The position numbers and the translations under genes are program-made. Below are positions 1 through 10,416 of a stretch of DNA of 64,000 nucleotides, piece by piece (the stretch's first letter is position 1; every line of letters starts with the position of its first letter). Below the pieces are notes generated by a model that ran no database searches, was not told where the DNA came from, and saw only the letters and a program-made list of their open reading frames with translations. Source of the stretch: Amaranthus tricolor (Eukaryota; Streptophyta; Magnoliopsida; Caryophyllales; Amaranthaceae); assembly GCF_026212465.1 (NCBI RefSeq), contig NC_080056.1, positions 15,923,319 through 15,987,318 of the forward strand, read 5' to 3'.

Positions 1-2776
1 CAATTACCTGAGATTAATTAAAAAAAATAAAAAATCATTTAAGGTTCAGAGAACATAAAAGAGGAAATTATGATACCCCAAAATCACCCTAAACAGAAAA
101 AATAAAAAAAATAAAAAAATAAAAAAAAAGCCTAGGAAACGTTAAGTTGTACAGAACCGTATGTTAAGCAAATCAAAAAGCACTCTTGATTTCCTTTACA
201 CAATTCATTTAAATCAAAGGTTCAACTCCCAACGACAATAAAAAATTAAGTTTCCTAAAGAAGATGCTAACCTACAAGAAGATTAGTGTCATAGGACATT
301 CAATTTCCAGGTGTTAAAGCTCTGATCCATATAAAATATCAGAAGAATAGCTCAGCTACTAAGCGATAACATAAACACCAAAAAGAAAACACGGTTCAAA
401 GAGTAATAAATATTATGGATACAATTCAATCTTCTCCAAAATCTTAGGAAATGATTCCCGAATTGTTGATTCCTGTAGTCAAACCAAACTCTCTTATGTT
501 ATCTCTTTCTTTTAACTTTATATATAATTCTTTTGTGTTAGGAATCAGGATACTAGCTTTCTGTAAATAATACATTTCCTTGATGTGTAATGTTATTGCT
601 TTTACTTTGGTTTTAGGATTTTAATCAGTATTGTATATTAGCATATATAATTAGTATACCGGTCATTTAATATAATCAAGCTTGTGATTTTCAACCTTTT
701 AACGTATCAAAGACTCCGAGCCTAGTAATAACATAACTTGATCACTTGATGGATGAATACAATGCTCTCACTAATAATATTATTTGACATCTTGTCCCCT
801 ATCATCCGTCTCAAAATTTTGTTAGTTGATATTCTGAATTAAATACAATCCTAACACAAGTACCATTCAAACAGATTAAAGTTTACACTCCCTCTGATCC
901 CAACTATTAGTCTCATTTGGGATTGCATGCTTGCCAATGCAATAATTCAATTCTTAACATCTCTAATTATACATGATTAAAAATTATATTAAGTAGACAT
1001 TCATAAAATTTACATTGAAGTAATTAAATAAGATCTTTCTTGACTATGTAACTTATAAATTAAAAATAAAATACAAATTAAGAGTTATTGATGAATAATG
1101 TCCAATTCCAAATGGGACATTTAGCAAGGATAAGAGGTGTACTAATAAGAATCAATTGAAGTACACCTAACTCCTAAGGGCCTTTTTGATTAGAAAACTA
1201 ACTGGAAAGATCAAAGCATAGAGTTAAAAAGTGGTAACGGTCACGATTGCGATAACGGACACGATGATGCGGTAACGGAGATGATGCCGTTGCCATACCA
1301 TTAAATATAAGCCTAAACCATGAAATATCGCTTGGAACAACCTAAAATACTGTTTTTTACACTTTTAGGATGCAGGTAATACCGTTTAGTCAAATTCGAA
1401 AACCTTTATGATACAATCAATACTACACAATGCAACCCTGTTTTGCACTATTGATCAAAGGCAGCAATAAGTTAGGGAGAATAGATGCATAAGAAAAATG
1501 ATTGCCAAAAAAGGGGACGAAAATCTATGGTAGTTTAGCTTTACATAGAGGCCTACCTGTGTACCACCAAAACCAACGTGCAAGACAAGGGCTATAGGAT
1601 ACCAATGTTTTTGGACAAATGGCATGATTCTCACCTATAAAAGGATTAGACGAATTCTCCTAAGCCAAGATGAGATTCAATATAGTTCTCGACTTGATAT
1701 TCTCAATTTATTTTGAAGTCACTATTCATCCAAAGTTTCAAAAGTAGTTGTACACAAGAAAGCCAACATCGCAATCATTGCAAGGGGTACTGGTGCTACA
1801 ACACTCCTGGCGCATTTCTTATGATGAGAAACACGATATATGCTAGATCTGGTACATCATGTTTACTATGAACTGATTAATTGAACTAAAACAGTAAAAC
1901 AAAAATAAATAACAAAAGGATAAAGTGCAGTTATATCATAAAATGAATAAACAAAGAAAGATGACAACCCTAAAAAGTAAAATAACAAAAGATAAAACAA
2001 GCTATTCGAGATGCTTGCAATCTCCCCAAATGAGTATAAAGTCACCCGCCAATTGTTTATTGATTTTCTTTGATATCATAACTCCCTAATTCCCCGTTAT
2101 TTATAATAACCTCTTAATCCTAACTTATTCCTCAAGTCTTCCCTAATATGACAATTACCTATTTTACCCTTTCGTAAACCAAGTATCCCAATATCAGTTC
2201 ATTGCACATAATTTTGATATAATTGTCCAATTGCGAGAAGTCGACAAAACGTGCTAGGGTTAAAGTATTCAGAATTTAGCTCCCTTCTCCATTCCTTTGC
2301 AAACATATACATTGTGGAGGTGGGTTAAGGTGGTTTTACTTTAAATCAAAAAGGAGGTAACAGCTTCGCCTTCCCAGCTTTTTTAATAACAGATTTTATA
2401 TCCATACGTCAACGCACTATCTTACAATTAATGTTATCATTAAAGAGGAAGCTTAATGAACCTAAATGATCAATGAACAAATATCAATACCTTTATGGTG
2501 CTATTTAATGATCAGGTAACCAATCATTTAGCTATTTCTGCAAATCTGATTACAAGGAGAAAACACTTTAAAGTTCAACTAACCAAAAACACATCAAAAA
2601 ATTCCACTCACAATCTGACGCACAACATGACATATTAGATATACTTCAGAAAACAAACCCTTTTTGATAGAAGTTAGAACTAGTGAGTCACTGAGAAGTT
2701 AAATTAATAATTAAAGTGATAAGTAGAGGGGTTGAATTCATATGAAGAGGAGAGATGACGTCAAAAAATACAATAC
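1..2776 (-). other. Probable intron of the SLH-type gene with decayed repeats; no exon recognised
   Basis: This 2.8-kb stretch follows the GT donor of the last visible exon of the minus-strand gene at 2777-5307. It is AT-rich with stops in all frames, and I found no block resembling the expected SLH-domain and coiled-coil exons. A Stowaway-like remnant lies at about 896-1135. The simplest reading is a long intron, with the remaining exons left of the window. Confidence 0.5.
896..1135. mobile_element. Stowaway-like MITE remnant
   Basis: It begins with a CTCCCTCTGATCCCAA-like terminus, and a block containing AAATGGGACATTTAG lies near the other end. Its interior (TTGCCAATGCAATAATTCAA and following) is similar to 53085-53290, so these are two members of one dispersed family. 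The right terminal inverted repeat is degraded and I could not define a TA target duplication. Confidence 0.4.
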
Positions 2777-5307
2777 CTTTAACACTTGCAATGCCATCAA
2801 AGCTTGTGACTGAGTTTGATCATTGATTGCGGGGACCAAAACCTTTCCAGGAGTCACCCGAAGTGCTGCAGAGAGCATTGAAGGTGCAGGAATCCCACGA
2901 GAAGTAAAGGGATTCTTTGAAGATTGTGATTCAGAAACAGATCTTCCAGCATCACCAATACTACTATCGCGCTGTTCATCTGCAGATAGTTTAGCAACAA
3001 AAGATGCCGCCCCAGAAGCTGCAGTCTCCATTGAACTACTAGTGCCAATGGATACATTATCAATTTCAGCAGGAAATGAAAGTGCACTGTCTTCCTTGCT
3101 TACAACTAATGGAACTACCAATACTTTGCCTCGGGTATTACTGTCTGTTTCTGGAGTTACAGCGGAAGCTGAATTATCTAGAACTTCAGAATCTGAAAGA
3201 AAAGCAACACTAGAAGATGACTGAAGTGTAGACATGGAAGCATCTGTTTGGCTTGCAGTAAGGGTTTCTCGCTGCTCATTTTCACTTAGCCCAACATCCA
3301 GGCTGTATTCTGTTTTACTCACCACAATGGTGCTTCGTGAATCTACAGTGCTAGAAGCCACAACGGAGTCGTCTATATTTTCTATTTGAGGAATGTCAGG
3401 AGACATTGTGATTGTATCAAGATTGTTTGTGTCTGATGTTGATTCTTCTTGAACAGATAAAGACTCTTTGTTGGCTTCATCAAGGTATTCCCTTTGGCTA
3501 ACATCTGCTGGTTCTGATGATAAGGAAAGATCATTATTCGTTCCTGCCTTGCTCTCTAGATGATGACTATTTTGTGTGTTAGCTTCATCCTGAGTAATGT
3601 TTTTTACATCGTAATTATTCTCTGCTTCCCTGTAAGTCTCTTCAGAAGTCAATACTTCTTGCTCTTCCGTAAGTGGCTTCATTTCTGGCATGGTCCCTGC
3701 AAGAAATAAGTTCAGAAGATGACATTGTGACCCAGTTCGAATTTAAAGCGAACTTTAGAGACATTAATCTGAATGGGTGAAACAACACAGGAACCAGGAG
3801 AGAACACGCGCATTTCATAATTAATTGCTAGTTTTACAAAAATATGTAACCTAAGTGTTATAGTTTCACAAAAGAGAAAGGCACTTACTAGAGCTGCTCC
3901 TCTTGCCTATTGACAATGCCGCAGAGGTAATTCCTGCAAAAAGTAAAACACCAGCAAGCCCTACTCCCAGAATTCCTGAAATCCAGCTACTTCAAGATCA
4001 TTAATGTGATTTCAAAGATAACCAACAAAAAAAATAGAGTAGTCAATATTGTTGCAATTCCAAATTTATCAAAAATCCCACTCACAATGGAACAACAAGG
4101 CCGCATCGCATTGGTCGTGTTGTAAAGGTTTTTTTGAAAAATCAAACCAATATTTCCGCATTGTGTTTTCGACCAATAATACCGCGTTTTGAGCCATTTT
4201 GAGGGACATGTCATGTCTTCGACCAATATATGGCATCATGATAAACACATCACTTTCATTGCTGCAACACCATTCTTTTAACCACATTTTTGCACTATAA
4301 CCCCCTTTCAGACAATCCCAAAAAAGAACCCATTAATCAACTCAGAAACCTTTCCCAGATTCAATTAATTTCAGTGAAATTGTGTTTAGATACTCAAACT
4401 TTCCTTGTACTAACCCTTTTGATGTCTCTACATCAAACATATTATTAATATGTTTATTCAACTTCCTGATAAACTAATACAACACCCTTCTCTACTCAAC
4501 TAAGAATTGTCACAATCTCAATCCGGGGTAAAGTTAGGACATGCAAGGTGTACGAACACATGGCCTTAAATTAAGGGGTCGCATATATTAGTTTACATTT
4601 TACATTAGTTTATAGGATAAATTATCAAATTCTACCTACAGAAATTAACAAAAACTACCTGGAGTAATTTTTTTTTTTTTTTGTCATAAATTATATACAA
4701 TTGACTTATTATTAGAAACTATATACAATAATTGAATTATTTTCAGAAACTACCTAGAATGTTAGTACCAAATTCATCAAGTACAAAAACAATTTACATT
4801 TTATTATTGATTCTCCACAGTACTTAATAACCTAATTCAAATATTATATCACTTCCTATTCCAGAAACAAGGGAGACAACCATAATAACCAAACCCCATA
4901 ATCCCAAATTAAACCTAAATTACACTTATATAAACCTTCATCAAATCAAACCAAGCATGTAAAATGAGAAAAAGAAGAAATCTTTCACCTGCAATTCCAT
5001 ATGTCTGCCCAGAATCATTAAGTTGGTCAGAATTTCCAAACCAATCAGACAAAGCAGAATCCACTTTTGAAGTATTCAACTTAATCCAAGAATCACCAGA
5101 ACCACCACTTTTCGACTCATTACTTTCATTCTTAGCTTCATCTTGCGCAACACAATGAACCTTGAATTTATGTATATGACGATCATTATAGCAAGAAACT
5201 TTTGCTCTTACAAACAAAAATGGCGAAAGAGATTTCCGAAACTTGAAATTCAATTGAAGTTGATAAGACCATGTTGTTGCTCCAGGTGTAGCTGACAATA
5301 AACCCAT
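2777..5307 (-). CDS. Chloroplast-targeted SLH-domain-type membrane protein, first three exons (3' end outside window)
   Basis: Three exons join in frame with GT-AG borders: 5307-4989, 3975-3889 and 3696-2777. They give about 442 residues before a donor (AAG|gtattg) leads out of the window. Exon 1 has a Ser/Arg-rich N-terminus, consistent with a plastid transit peptide, and a WFGNSDQ segment. Exon 2 encodes a Gly/Ala/Leu-rich transmembrane helix at about residues 108-130. Exon 3 is a long acidic Ser/Thr/Glu-rich linker ending in QALMALQVLK. I recall this layout from plant proteins annotated as S-layer-homology domain or GPI-anchored adhesin-like (Arabidopsis At5g23890 type), which sit in chloroplast membranes and continue with an SLH-like domain and a coiled coil. 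The start is the first ATG of exon 1. The biochemical function is not established. The exon structure is seen directly; the family is recalled from memory. Confidence 0.75.
3976..4988 (-). other. First intron of the SLH-type gene
   Basis: AT-rich, with a clean donor (GCAG|gtgaaag) at 4988 and acceptor (tttcag|GAATT) at 3976. Open frames inside it near 3987-4287 look like chance. I see no mobile element with clear ends. Confidence 0.7.
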
Positions 5308-5584
5308 TTCTCAAAAACTGAGGGACGAAAATGTGGTAAATTTAGGATTTCTGTTGGGTTGAACCGCGGAATAGTTTTTTTGGCTACTAATAAAAGGTGA
5401 TGAAAGCACATTGCTTGCAGCCAATTCCACTTCGGATCTGACGGGGTTTGGTAGACCCAGATCCAGATTCGTTTTCATAAGCAAGACCCAAATTCGGATT
5501 CGAAGTCATGGATTTAGATTTTTAAAATTGCCTAATAATTCGAAACAATGTTGCAATTTGGGAATTATTTCTATTCCTACATCC

Positions 5585-6060
5585 GTGGAAAACTTATTTC
5601 GCATAGTACCGTCCATGTAGGATTGGCAAGAAGATATTTTATTTATCTTTTTTTTTTAAGACAAAACAGTCATTTGAAATAACGATTTACTTTGAACTTC
5701 AAACTAAAAATAATTTTTCAGATAGCGGTTGCAATAATATCAAAAAAATAAAGAAAAAAATTATATTACAACAAAACTGTCATTTACATGTGTCAAATAA
5801 CTGCCTTCCTTCATTTCCCTTACTCCAAAAATTAAAAAAAAATATATATTGCCAAACAAAACCGTCATCTCATATGATGGTTCATTATAAACAAAAATAA
5901 AAACCAAAGATCAAAATAAGTCAAGTAAAACCGACATTTCAGATGGTGGTTTTTATGAAAATATTAAACACTATCTAAGATAGCGGTTTAGTTTGGCAGA
6001 ATATGAAAAAAAAAAAAGATCCATCTTATGTGGACGGTAGAATGGGAAATATGTTTCCCG
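5585..6060. mobile_element. Small non-autonomous DNA transposon with inverted ends and internal palindromic motifs
   Basis: The ends are inverted repeats of roughly 40 bp that share TATTTC, ACCGTCCA and a following TAGGAT/TAAGAT stretch. Between them the motif aaaCCGTCATn(5-8)ATGGTTT recurs about five times in inverted and direct orientation, for example near 5860, 5930 and 5980. Such subterminal motif arrays suit CACTA- or MULE-type non-autonomous elements. I found no convincing target duplication, so the superfamily is open. Confidence 0.45.
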
Positions 6061-6329
6061 TTTAGTAAATAATTTTATCTTTGGACCAAATTTTAATAAT
6101 TCAATATTTGCTATGTATTTGCTTGTGGCATGCTCTTTATCCTGCTATAATAAATTAATAACTTGTATTTTTAACAAAAAAAAGTTTTAGAAACGCTAAC
6201 CCCTCCTCATGTCCCTTACCTCATCCACCACCCGTACTACACCTCCTGTGCCACACAACCCCCTCAAACCTTCCCCCAGCCACCTCTTTCACGGTGCCAT
6301 CTTTGCCCAACTAAGCCTATACTCCTAAT

Positions 6330-6977
6330 TAGGGGAGTTCAAAACTATCCAGTTTGAAAAACCCAACCCGAATTATCCAGTATCCGATTCTTTAAACCGG
6401 GTATTTTACCTAGTTAGTAAAAAGCGGATAATCTGAACCAGGTACCCGGTTTCCAAACCTGATATTCAAGTCAGATACGGATAGTTCTTTTTGCAAATTC
6501 GGGTACCTGGTATCCGGTTTGTATCTTATTTTTTTAAATAAAAAAAAAATATAGTGCAGCGCCTCTTCATTTCTCATGCAGTTCAGTGCCTCTTTTCTTC
6601 ATTCCATTTTAATAAAGCTTCTGTCTCAAATTATATAGTTTGTGATATCAATTTGACTACCTAATTACTACTTCACCGTAGCTAGTGATATCATTTTAAA
6701 GCTTTTGACTAAAATTTCACGTCTTTCTGTCTTACATTTCGATGTTTTTTTTTTATTATTCATGAACTAAATTAAGCAATGCTAGACAAAAAATATTTTT
6801 CAAAAAACAACCTAATAAAACCTGGTATCTGGATCCGACCCGGATTAAATCGGGTATCCAAATTTTGAATACCCGGTTTAATTCGGGTCGGAACCGGATC
6901 ACATTTTCAAGTATCCGAAAAACTGGATATCCGGATTTCCGGATCCGATCGATCCGGTATCTGATTTTGAACCCCTA
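6330..6977. mobile_element. Non-autonomous hAT element, 648 bp
   Basis: The termini are TAGGGGAGTTCAAAA on the left and, in reverse complement, TAGGGGTTCAAAA on the right. An exact 8-bp target duplication CTCCTAAT flanks it (6322-6329 and 6978-6985). The subterminal zones are built of repeated ACCCGGTATCC/GGATACCGGG-type words in both orientations. There is no coding capacity. The 8-bp duplication and TA-G-rich ends are diagnostic of the hAT superfamily. Confidence 0.9.
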
Positions 6978-6985
6978 CTCCTAAT

Positions 6986-7559
6986 CACATAACCCTCCCA
7001 AACCCTTCCTTTCTTACCACCTTATAAACACCACCTCTAACATTCAAACCCTATACCTAGCCCATGAAAAACTCTTCGCCTCTTTCTCTTTTCCATCGCC
7101 TTAACATTCTATTTCTCTTTGTCGGGTGGAGCATCACTGGTGTGAAGTTATCAAACAAAGACATCGGGAAATGATTGTGGGTTTATGGGGTTGCAAAGAT
7201 GGTTAAAGTGGCACAAAAGATAATGTTGTGTGGGGTGGGGAGGTGAAAAGGCGAGTTATACATATGGTGGTGGAAGGTTATGGTGGTGATGACGAGAGGG
7301 GGAACAGAGGCTTCTGTAGCGGTGGTGGAAGGGGATTAAGGTGGAGAGAGGGGTGGGAAGGGGTTATGCGTTTTTATTTCTTTTTTTTTTTTCTCTTTTT
7401 ATAAGGGTAACATGCTATAGCAGATTTTTAGGTTTGAAGGTATGTACATCAAATGGGTTGCAAAGGTTGAATTATTAAAAATAATCCAAAAGTAAGATTA
7501 TTTACAACGAATGAGTAAAAAGTGGTATTATTAAGGATAATTTTTTCTTTGTTTTTGAG
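6986..7559. other. Intergenic, no feature seen
   Basis: Short low-complexity sequence including a G/T-rich stretch (7130-7370) and a T-run. I found no open frame, element end or RNA gene that I can support. Confidence 0.6.
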
Positions 7560-8534
7560 TACGATTAATCAAATAAGCAACAGTAGTATCACATTCACCC
7601 CAAAATCAATTGGCAAATTAGCCTGGAAACGCAAAGCACTAGCCATATCAAGGATATGTTGGTACTTACATTCAACACGACCATTTTGTTGAGGAGTATC
7701 AATACACGGGTTTTGATGTCTTGAGTGGCATAAAAATGAAAAAGAGATGTAAATTATAAGCCATTATCACTCCTTAAAATTTTCACACATTTATTGAACC
7801 GAGTTTAAACGATGACACAAAAATCTTGAATTATTTGTTTAAACTCACTTTTTACTGACATAAGGTAAATCCAAACAGCACGAGAATGATCATCGACAAT
7901 TGTGAGAAATCAATAAGCACCACAACTAGAAGCAATTGTATATTCTACCTAATTATGACAATGAATTAGATCAAATATAGCATCGACTCTAGTATTACTT
8001 ATTGAAAACAAGCTTCTAGTTTGATGAGCATGTAAACAAATGTCACAATTACATAAAACCTAGCTAGAATGATGTGATGGTTCATTATTTGAAAAAAAGG
8101 AAGTAAAGACAAAAATTTCAAGGATGTTATGAATGGTTGTTTGATGGATCCATCAAGGAAGCCAAGTTAATAATTGGCTCTAAACGCATATTGGAACAAT
8201 CAAGCCCATTAATCATAATTATCACCGCGTAGTACTACGGGTAGGGCTGAACACGATTTGGTCTAAACCGTAAACCAAACCGGACCAAACCGTAAATTTA
8301 ATATTTGGTCTGGTCTACGGTCTAAATGGTCTGGTCTGGTTTTTTTTTTCAGACCGTAATCCAAAACGGTCCGGTCCCGGTTTTAAAATTTTCAGACCAG
8401 ACCGGACCGGAAAACCGTAATAAAATCAAATTTTAAGGGATTAGGGCAATTAGTCGTGAACTCCTGCTGGCTGCCTCTGCCTACTGCCTCCATCTCCAAT
8501 TCTCCATTTCAAAAATCGCGACATTCACATTCTC

Positions 8535-8665
8535 CTCTCTTCCTCCTCTCCTCTCTGATTCCTCGCCTCCTCTCTCATTCCTCGCCTCCTCTCTGATTCG
8601 CCTCCTCTCTCATTCCTCGCCTCCTCTCTTATTCCTCGCCTCCTCTCTAATTCCTCGCCAGTCGC
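8535..8665. repeat. CT-rich minisatellite inside the hAT element
   Basis: Repeats of CCTCGCCTCCTCTCTnATT with a period of about 18-20 bp, roughly six imperfect copies. The long open frame across it is a by-product of the repeat. Confidence 0.75.
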
Positions 8666-9121
8666 CTCCTTCGAGGCTTCAACTCTTCGACAGTCGACAG
8701 TGCTTGTGCTTCTTCGAGGCTTCGACGCTCCTCCTCCAATCTTCATTCTCCAATCTCCGCAGTCACCACGGAATCAAGTGTAGAATCTCGTAATGTAAGT
8801 ATATTGGTTGATTTTTTGATTTTTTAGGGTTTTTTCAAGCCTTCTGTTTTATTTGTTTCATACTTTCGTTTGGATTTTTCTTGTTTTTGAACTTCAGTAG
8901 ATGGATTTTGTAGTGTTGTTCTTGATATTTCGAATTTCAAGTGATGAATCTTGTAGTTTTTTCCTTGTTTTCGAATTTCAATAGGTGAATCCTGTTTTGG
9001 TTTTTCCTTGTTTTGGAATATAGATGAATTTCAGCTGATGAACACACAACATTTCCAATTTCATAGTCCGTACTCTGTAGTTCTTTTTTTTGAATGATTG
9101 TTTGGGAATTGGGAATTTGGG

Positions 9122-9450
9122 ATTGTTGATGATTGTTGATGTAAGTAATTGCTTGTAAGTAATTGTTGATGATTGTTGATTGGAATTACTCAGTTTCAGT
9201 CCTTTACTCGTAATGTAAGTAATTGCTTGTAGTCTTTGTATACTGAATAGATTGTTGATGATTGTTGATGTAAGTAATTGCTTGTAAGTAATTGTTGATG
9301 ATTGTTGATTGGAATTACTCAGTTTCAGTCCTTTACTCGTAATGTAAGTAATTGCTTGTAGTCTTTGTATACTGAATAGATTGTTGATGTAAGTAATTGC
9401 TTGTAAGTAATTGTTGATTGGAATTACTCAGTTTCAGTCCTTTACTCGTA
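9122..9450. repeat. 129-bp tandem repeat, about 2.6 copies
   Basis: The unit starts ATTGTTGATGATTGTTGATG at 9122, recurs at 9251, and recurs with two short deletions at about 9380. Copies are nearly identical. The unit itself contains shorter repeats of TGTAAGTAATTG. Confidence 0.85.
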
Positions 9451-10218
9451 AATGTAATGTAAGTAATTGTATTGGAATTACTGATGATTGGAATTGTATT
9501 GATGATGATGTATTTTGGATTTGATGATGTATTTTGTTTACAAATTATCGTTTATCTTAAATTCTCACTCAATTAAAAAAATTTTAAAAAAAAAAAAAAA
9601 CCGTAGACCAGACCAGACCAGACCGTTCTAGAACGGTCTGGTCTGGTCCGGTCTGGTCTTTTGACTGGTCTGGTCTGGTCTGAAAAATTTCCAGACCGGA
9701 ATTTCTGGTCTGGTCTGATTTTTCTGTCAAACCAGACCAGACCGGAGCGTGTGCAGCCCTAACTACGGGGGAAAGAACCAAGTTTATTTGTGTTGCACGC
9801 AGGAGGAAGATATTATGGTGACGTTGTATCAATATGTGTTGATTGGTTTTCTTTTGGTGCAGCATCTGCTATTATATTAGAGTACATGAAAAAAAATGGA
9901 ATTAAGGAATGAATATTGCTATGGATATTAACCCGTTTTTGATACCATGTTAAATAAACGATGAACTATGGTAGATATGAACAATGATAGATACTTTTAA
10001 TATAGTTATTGTTTTCTGTGTGTTTTACAAAAGAAAGAATACCGCCTGCTTATATTAATATTTTTACCTAAATATTGATTACAAAAAAATATGAGCAATA
10101 TTTACATAACTAAATTAACTCCGGTAAACAAGGGAGATTATTCTAATATACTACAAAAGACATATGTCAAAAATTTGGCTTAATATTTAGCTTAATATTT
10201 ACTTGACTAATAATACTA

Positions 10219-10300
10219 CTCCCTCCGTTCCTTTATAATTTTCCACTATTGACTTTTTGGCAAAAATTTGGAGAGGAATCTTTACTTATATAGAACATTA
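10219..10300. mobile_element. Truncated Stowaway-like MITE end
   Basis: CTCCCTCCGTTCC preceded by TA is the typical Stowaway terminus. I found no matching second terminus before the P2 pseudogene. It lies about 200 bp upstream of that pseudogene's start codon. Confidence 0.4.
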
Positions 10301-10416
10301 TTTTAAAAAAGAAAATAAAAGTTCATTCATGGTTTTATTGGCTTTGATCCCTTCACCGATTTCAACTTGTTTTCTTGGTTTTATTGGCATTAAATCACTG
10401 TAATTGGTGTCACAGA

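Larger units (their letters stand above)
8242..9761. mobile_element. Non-autonomous hAT element, 1520 bp, nested in a Copia remnant
   Basis: The ends are TAGGGCTGaACACG and, reversed from the right, TAGGGCTGcACACG, flanked by an exact 8-bp duplication ACTACGGG (8234-8241 and 9762-9769). Subterminal zones are arrays of GGTCTGGTCTGG/CCAGACCAG words. The middle holds a CT-rich stretch and a region that looks like a plant 5' leader followed by an intron-like donor (TCGTAATgtaagt), then a 129-bp tandem repeat. No transposase frame survives. Confidence 0.9.
7560..10217 (-). mobile_element. Decayed Ty1/Copia retrotransposon remnant, interrupted by a hAT element
   Basis: Read on the minus strand, 7560-8233 holds a broken Copia integrase core: a DDHSRAVWIY-like segment, RSDNG, and DTPQQNGRVE, the region around the last acidic residue. 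Several stops and a frameshift interrupt it. To the right of the hAT insertion, 9933-9947 read in reverse is TGGTATCAAAAACGG, a primer-binding-site-like sequence. It abuts an LTR-like sequence beginning TGTTAAAT at 9948 and ending near 10217. A second LTR is not evident. The element is truncated and old. Confidence 0.65.

Noticed and set aside
2823..3224. 133-codon plus-strand frame
   Set aside because: Antisense shadow of exon 3 of the SLH-type gene, which has matching splice sites in the other strand.
8525..8746. 73-codon Arg/Glu-rich frame
   Set aside because: Produced by the CT-rich minisatellite in the hAT element.
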